The position numbers and the translations under genes were made by a program. A stretch of 64,000 bases of DNA, from assembly GCA_029204225.1 (NCBI GenBank), contig CM055096.1:75797521-75861520 (forward strand). Reading direction: 5' to 3'. The stretch is from Diphasiastrum complanatum. Lineage: Eukaryota > Streptophyta > Lycopodiopsida > Lycopodiales > Lycopodiaceae. The notes under the pieces were generated by a model. That model was not told where the DNA came from, made no database searches, and saw nothing but the letters and a program-made list of their open reading frames with translations. Within the stretch, counting starts at the first letter, position 1; each line of letters begins with the position of its first letter. Shown in pieces: positions 60,003 to 64,000 of this stretch.

Positions 60003-60480
60003 ACTAATGGCATTCAATAAAGATCAAACGCATGTGATCAAAATTCTCAAATTTCACATACATTAAATGGAAAAGAGTACAATCATTTTTTTTGCATTGT
60101 TTCTAAGGACAATTTTTGCTGTGTGGTCATGAAGGAACTTTTTCCTCTCTCTCTCTCTCACTCGCCATCTCTCGCTCTCACTGCCATCTATCCCTCTCAC
60201 TAACTTGCTCATCCCTCCTCATTCGCGTCCTCCTAGCAGGGCTTGCCGAATTCTTGCAGCACGCCATGCCCCTTGGTCCTACGCATCGAGCAGCAGCATT
60301 TGTTGTGGGAATTAGCTTCGACATAGCCACTGCCTCCGCTCTGCTCAACACTCTGAATCGATGATAGAAGAAAACACGATTCTACTACTCTATGCGACAA
60401 TCGTAGCAAAGGCAGCGCAGGCTGTAGCTAGCAGAGCTTATGCTATGAAGATACTAGGCTCACCGAACCAGCATCTGGGT
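60003..60480 (+). other. CT-rich stretch with unassigned open frame
   Basis: 60116-60364 is open for 82 codons, the first part low-complexity (SSLSLSLAISRS), the second reading LGPTHRAAAFVVGISFDIAT. No domain is assigned. No flanking splice or promoter evidence. Confidence 0.3.
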
Positions 60481-61026
60481 ACAAGCAGTTGGTAGTGATT
60501 CCTACATTGTAGGATCTAGACCTTGATTTATGATGAGATTTGTACCTACCATGCACCTACCAAGCATGACTCTTGGATCTAGGCTAAGGTTTTCACATTA
60601 GGGAAAGAAAGTTGAGTCTATTTTCTTATTACATGCTGGATTTTTACCTAAATTTGCAAGGGAAGTGTCTTTTACTATGTATTCCCATTCTCCATAGTGA
60701 GGAGATAGAAACTTTTTGGAGCCTCAAGGATAAACTTGGATTTTCTCTCTATGTATGGTGATTGTGATTGATTCCAATGTAACTAAGCTTTGGCACACTT
60801 TAAACTCTGCCTACAGGCCGTACTACAGCTTCATTTTCACACGTGTGAAGTCGAATTTTAGTTTATGATCAATGATTTGATTGTCTCTACTTGTTTTCTA
60901 TCAAGCTGCTAAACTAGATCTTGTTTTCTGATGACTAGTATCTGATAGATTGTTTAACAAGCACACAATCAACCTTGTGGATCATTCAAAGATTCATTTG
61001 TGGTCCTTAGTACTATACTTTTCACA
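60481..61026 (+). mobile_element. 5' LTR of copia R (same family as E), start uncertain
   Basis: Matches LTR E (4740-5285) along its length and ends ACTTTTCACA before a primer-binding site. Contains AGGCCGTACT followed by a CACACGTGTG box at 60838. The outer ~150 bases of the LTR are missing or diverged. Confidence 0.85.
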
Positions 61027-61042
61027 TGGTACCAGAGGCAAG
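61027..61042 (+). other. Primer-binding site of copia R
   Basis: TGGTACCAGAGGCAAG, a near-match to TGGTATCAGAGC. Confidence 0.8.
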
Positions 61043-61379
61043 TACAAGGCCATTGATCAGTGGTTGAAACTAATCTAGTTTAAGCAGGTTTTTGGTGCAA
61101 AAAGCTAGTATTGGAAGGGCGAGCTGGTACCCTGGAATTGGTGAGGGGATTTGATCCCAAACTTTTTGTGGATCAAAATCCATATTGTTCACACGTGTGG
61201 TCAACTCTGGACCAGCATTTAAACCCCTATATTCGTTGGATCACTGTAATTTCATCTGGTGTCAGTTTGATGTAATTTTGGTGCAAATCCTAGAATAAGC
61301 TCCAAGAATAAGTTTTGTTGATTCATGAGAACTAATTAATCTAGACTGAATTCAGACCTTCTTAAAGTGGAAATTAGGT
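61043..61379 (+). other. Leader of copia R, truncated
   Basis: Collinear with the copia E leader (5300-5640: AAAAAGCTAGTATTG, GATTTGATCCCAAACTT). It contains a CACACGTGTG box at 61190. It ends abruptly against minus-strand copia S at about 61380, so gag and pol of R are gone. Confidence 0.75.
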
Positions 61380-62790
61380 CTACCCATGCCCATCACAAAA
61401 GGCCTTGAACTTGGTAGATATGTACTCACCACTATTGTCACTCCTTAAGCACTTGATCCTTGTGGAAAATTGGTTCTCCCTTGCATTCTTGACCTTGATA
61501 AAGACATCATACACTTCATCCTTGCTCTTTAGTAGATAGATCCAACAAAATCTACTAAAATCATCAATGAATGTTACATACATCTTAGCTCCACTATTGC
61601 TAATTGTAGTAAATCCATGAATATATGAATGTACAAGTTGAAAAGGCTTTGTAGATCTAGATATAGATCTAGTATAAGGTTGTCTATGTGACTTAGACAA
61701 AGCACAAGACTCACAAACATGTTTGATGCCACATAAGGAACTTGGAAGACCTATCACAATCTTCTTCCTAGCCATTACCTCCAATGACTTGAAGTTGAGG
61801 TGTCCCATCCTTTTATGCCAAACCTCTTGAATAGGTATTTGATACCTTGCAACACATCCAACTTGGTTAGCAATAACACAAGCATCTAGTTTGAACAACG
61901 TCCCTTGTCTTTTACATTTTCCAACCAAGACATCCTTCCTGTTGATCATACAAGCATCTCCATCAAACTCTACCTTGAGGCCTTTACTTAGAATTTGACT
62001 CACACTAAGCAAATTCTTGGTAATAGATGGAATAAACAAGACATCCTCCAAATGAACATTCCTATTTGTAGAGTGAGAAATAGGAATTGTGCCAATCCCT
62101 TTGATTGCATACTCACCATCATTGGCCGTGCAAATCACCCTCTTGTCATCTCCATATGCCAACAAAGAAGTGAAGTACTCTTTGTGAGAGGTCATGTGTG
62201 AACTTGCTCCACTATCAATCCACCAAGGATCTAGATCTCCATCATTAGCAAGCATACATGAAGATATCACAAAAGCATCATCATTTGCATCTTGAACATC
62301 CAAACCATCCTCATCAAGAGTAAGATTACCTTGCTTGTCTCCTTGATCTCTCTTCTTCTTGTAGCACTCACTTGCAAAGTGTCCTTTGATGCCACAATAG
62401 AAGCACTGGAGCTTTGATCTATCCTTTGTTTTGCCACTTGAAGAAGCATCCACTTGATCTTGCCCTTTAGACCACTTACTTTTGGTTTTGCCCTTGAATT
62501 TGCCCTTTGTGAACATAGCATCCTCTTGAAGTGTCGATGTAGATCCACCTCTTGCTTGAAGCCTATATTCTTCATTGATCAAGATCTCTTGAAGATCCAT
62601 CAAACTTGGCAAAGTCTTTTGAATAGCAATACTTTGAACATGAGCATCCAACAAGCCATTAAGAATCATTTGAATAAGCTCTCCTTCCTTAATGCTTTCA
62701 TCAATGCAAGCCAACTCACCATTCAAGGCTTTCATCCTCAAAACAAAAGTACTTGGACTTTGTTCATTCTTTTGCAACCAAAAAAAGATT
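61380..62790 (-). pseudogene. Copia S gag-protease-integrase, long open frame truncated at both ends
   Basis: Minus strand, over 460 codons without a stop. Gag C-terminal half: STFVLRMKALNGELACIDES and ELIQMILNGLLD. Zinc knuckle CFYCGIKGHFASEC (about 62385). Protease DPWWIDSGASSHMTS (about 62210). Pre-integrase FIPSITKNLLSVSQILSKG, WHKRMGHLNFKSL, CESCALSKSHR. In the integrase core the first catalytic Asp is replaced: HSD reads HSY at about 61640. FIDDFSRFCW and LRSDNSGEYIS (second Asp intact) remain. The frame ends at 61380 before the third catalytic Glu, cut by copia R. RT and RNase H are missing. The gag N-terminus is replaced near 62790 by a different sequence. Confidence 0.88.
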
Positions 62791-62837
62791 TGCCTTGACT
62801 TGGAGGTGACCGGTGGGTGTGGTGTCACCTGATATGT

Positions 62838-63227
62838 TTAAGTCCGCCGGTTCATCTCCATTGCTTGTGGAAATGGATCAAAGAAGACATCATTCAAAGT
62901 CAGCAATGGACCCGATGTCGCAAGCTCCTGGTCTTGGAATTGTATTGTTTCTTTCCGTTCAATTGGCATAAAAAAAGGGCTTTTTTGTTGTCGTTGTTGC
63001 TCCTAATCCTCCTGCTGCTGCCCTGCTGGTGTTTGGACCATTTCTTCCTCAGCTTGAAGTTGAGTGGCCGGATCGTCCTACGTGCCTCTTGGGCTGCGAC
63101 TCCTACTCTTGCTTCTGCTCCCCCATCTCTCTCTATCATCAAGTGCTGCTAGTGCATCCCAATGGAACAATGTTGTCATTCTGGGATTTCTAGCCATTTG
63201 CTTGGTTCGTGCCATGTCCTCCGACAT
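62838..63227 (-). pseudogene. Small promoter-bearing reading frame with H3-like N-terminus
   Basis: Minus strand from the ATG at 63227: MSEDMARTKQMARNPRM, an Arg/Ser-rich patch (GSRSKSRSRSPRG), TAG at 63080, a Gln/Glu-rich stretch, TAG at 63005, then LATSGPLLTLNDVFFDPF and TAA at 62838-62840. Despite two stops the frame stays coherent, and it is in the same frame as copia S downstream. MARTKQ equals the first six residues of histone H3 including its Met; the rest does not resemble H3. A TATA box lies about 100 bases upstream. It may be a gag N-terminus of an unfamiliar element or the first exon of a host gene. Confidence 0.4.
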
Positions 63228-63324
63228 TGTTTAGTTCATGAACACGTATCAGACACATCACGAAATCTGAAAACAGACACTCTAACACTCGAGGGATGAA
63301 CTGGAAAAATGAGGACCCAGACAC

Positions 63325-63336
63325 CCTTATATAGTG
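63325..63336 (-). promoter_or_regulatory. TATA box upstream of the 63227 ATG
   Basis: Minus strand CACTATATAAGG, a strong plant TATA match. Its distance to the ATG (about 100 bases) would give a leader of about 70 bases. Confidence 0.55.
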
Positions 63337-63340
63337 AAGG

Positions 63341-64000
63341 TTTTTATCTATAGTAAGTTTTCCTATAAACGTTTTGGTCTCTTTTCCAAATATGCTATAT
63401 TTATGTCTTGGTGCTTGAGTAGAGATTTGAATGGCAGGTTAGAGATTTCCTTCAAACAAACCTGATTGAAAACCAATATTACTGATAAAATACATATCAT
63501 AAAACAATTAAAACCCTAACAAGTTGCCTCAACCGTACTTAGAAATCCGCGAATGTACTAATAGGCATCTGAAATGTGAAACGCAAGAATTACGATAGGC
63601 GAGATATATTTTGAACAGAGTCCAAACACAAGCAATTATATTAAAAAGCCATGTCACTCAAATGATGCTCGCAGTGTTGATACGATGAGTTTCTTTACTA
63701 ATTGTGCTTTCTACATTTTATTACATAAAATCCTTTATTCCCATTGGACTCCTAACGTCCCTGATTGTAAAAATGAAACACATTTCTGATCTTTTTCGGC
63801 TCATCTCTGTATCTACAAAATCAGGCACAAAATTAATAATCCTTCTATATGCATTCAACATCACTATGTAAAATTCAAGAATCCGATTTAAATTAGGGGC
63901 TTACATTTTGTCCATTACGAGTGAAGACAAAATTTGCTGGCACATCAACAAAAGTCAATCCAAGCATATGCCGAAGATCTTCTAGGCTGCACCTTTTAAT
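63341..64000. other. No feature seen
   Basis: AT-rich. No open frame or LTR signature was recognised up to the window end. Confidence 0.5.

Noticed and set aside
60116-60364. Possible nickel/cobalt transporter motif (FVVGISFDIATASALL resembles a GFDTATE signature)
   Set aside because: The resemblance is short, key residues differ and no other transporter segment is nearby.

Overview
This window is nuclear DNA of a land plant, most likely a seed plant with a large, repeat-rich genome; a gymnosperm is plausible but this is a guess from repeat density and is not proven by any marker. The evidence for a plant is one intact glycine-rich cold-shock-domain/CCHC protein gene (48749-49366, the plant CSP/GRP2 type) and dense Ty1/copia and Ty3/gypsy LTR retrotransposons with plant-type LTRs and primer-binding sites (TGGTATCAGAGC-like for copia, TGGCGCC/TGGCACCGTTGCC-like for gypsy). 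I see no bacterial genes, operons, CRISPR arrays or rRNA.

Layout. 1-2750: gene-free, with one 77-bp tandem duplication. 2755-8178: a plus-strand copia element (called D) with a second copia (E, 4594-6656) inserted in its reverse-transcriptase region and fused to it by a deletion. 9712-12500: plus-strand gypsy remnant F. 12618-18838: minus-strand gypsy H, interrupted by a complete non-autonomous gypsy G (12727-16455) flanked by the 5-bp duplication AACTT. 19095-25340: minus-strand gypsy J interrupted by minus copia I, with 25-bp tandem arrays. 25350-38281: copia K remnant, then minus copia A split into two halves (25989-28140 and 36609-38281). The material between the halves is a gypsy L (28327-34370) fused to copia M (34373-35615) and a copia N piece. 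38394-44200: copia B with both LTRs, nearly complete but frame-broken. 44213-45690: gypsy O tail. 46010-46445: LINE fragment. 46862-47255: local tandem repeats. 48749-49366: the CSP gene. 51656-57035: gypsy fragments, a solo LTR with a target duplication, copia P and gypsy Q. 57829-60002: a spliced, partly decayed gene-like locus whose protein resembles an RNase-H-fold transposase. 60481-63340: copia R LTR, a long open copia S reading frame, and a small promoter-bearing reading frame with a histone-H3-like start.

Functionally only the CSP gene looks like a working host gene (an RNA chaperone). Everything else is mobile-element material at various stages of decay, built up by repeated nesting, deletion and inter-element fusion. 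The most interesting unexplained items are the spliced transposase-like locus, the gag-only element G, the repeated inverted-repeat units in gypsy leaders, and a palindromic CACACGTGTG box present 13 times, mostly in copia LTRs and leaders. Letters A-S are labels made for this annotation; family assignments rest on motif reading by eye, not on database searches.
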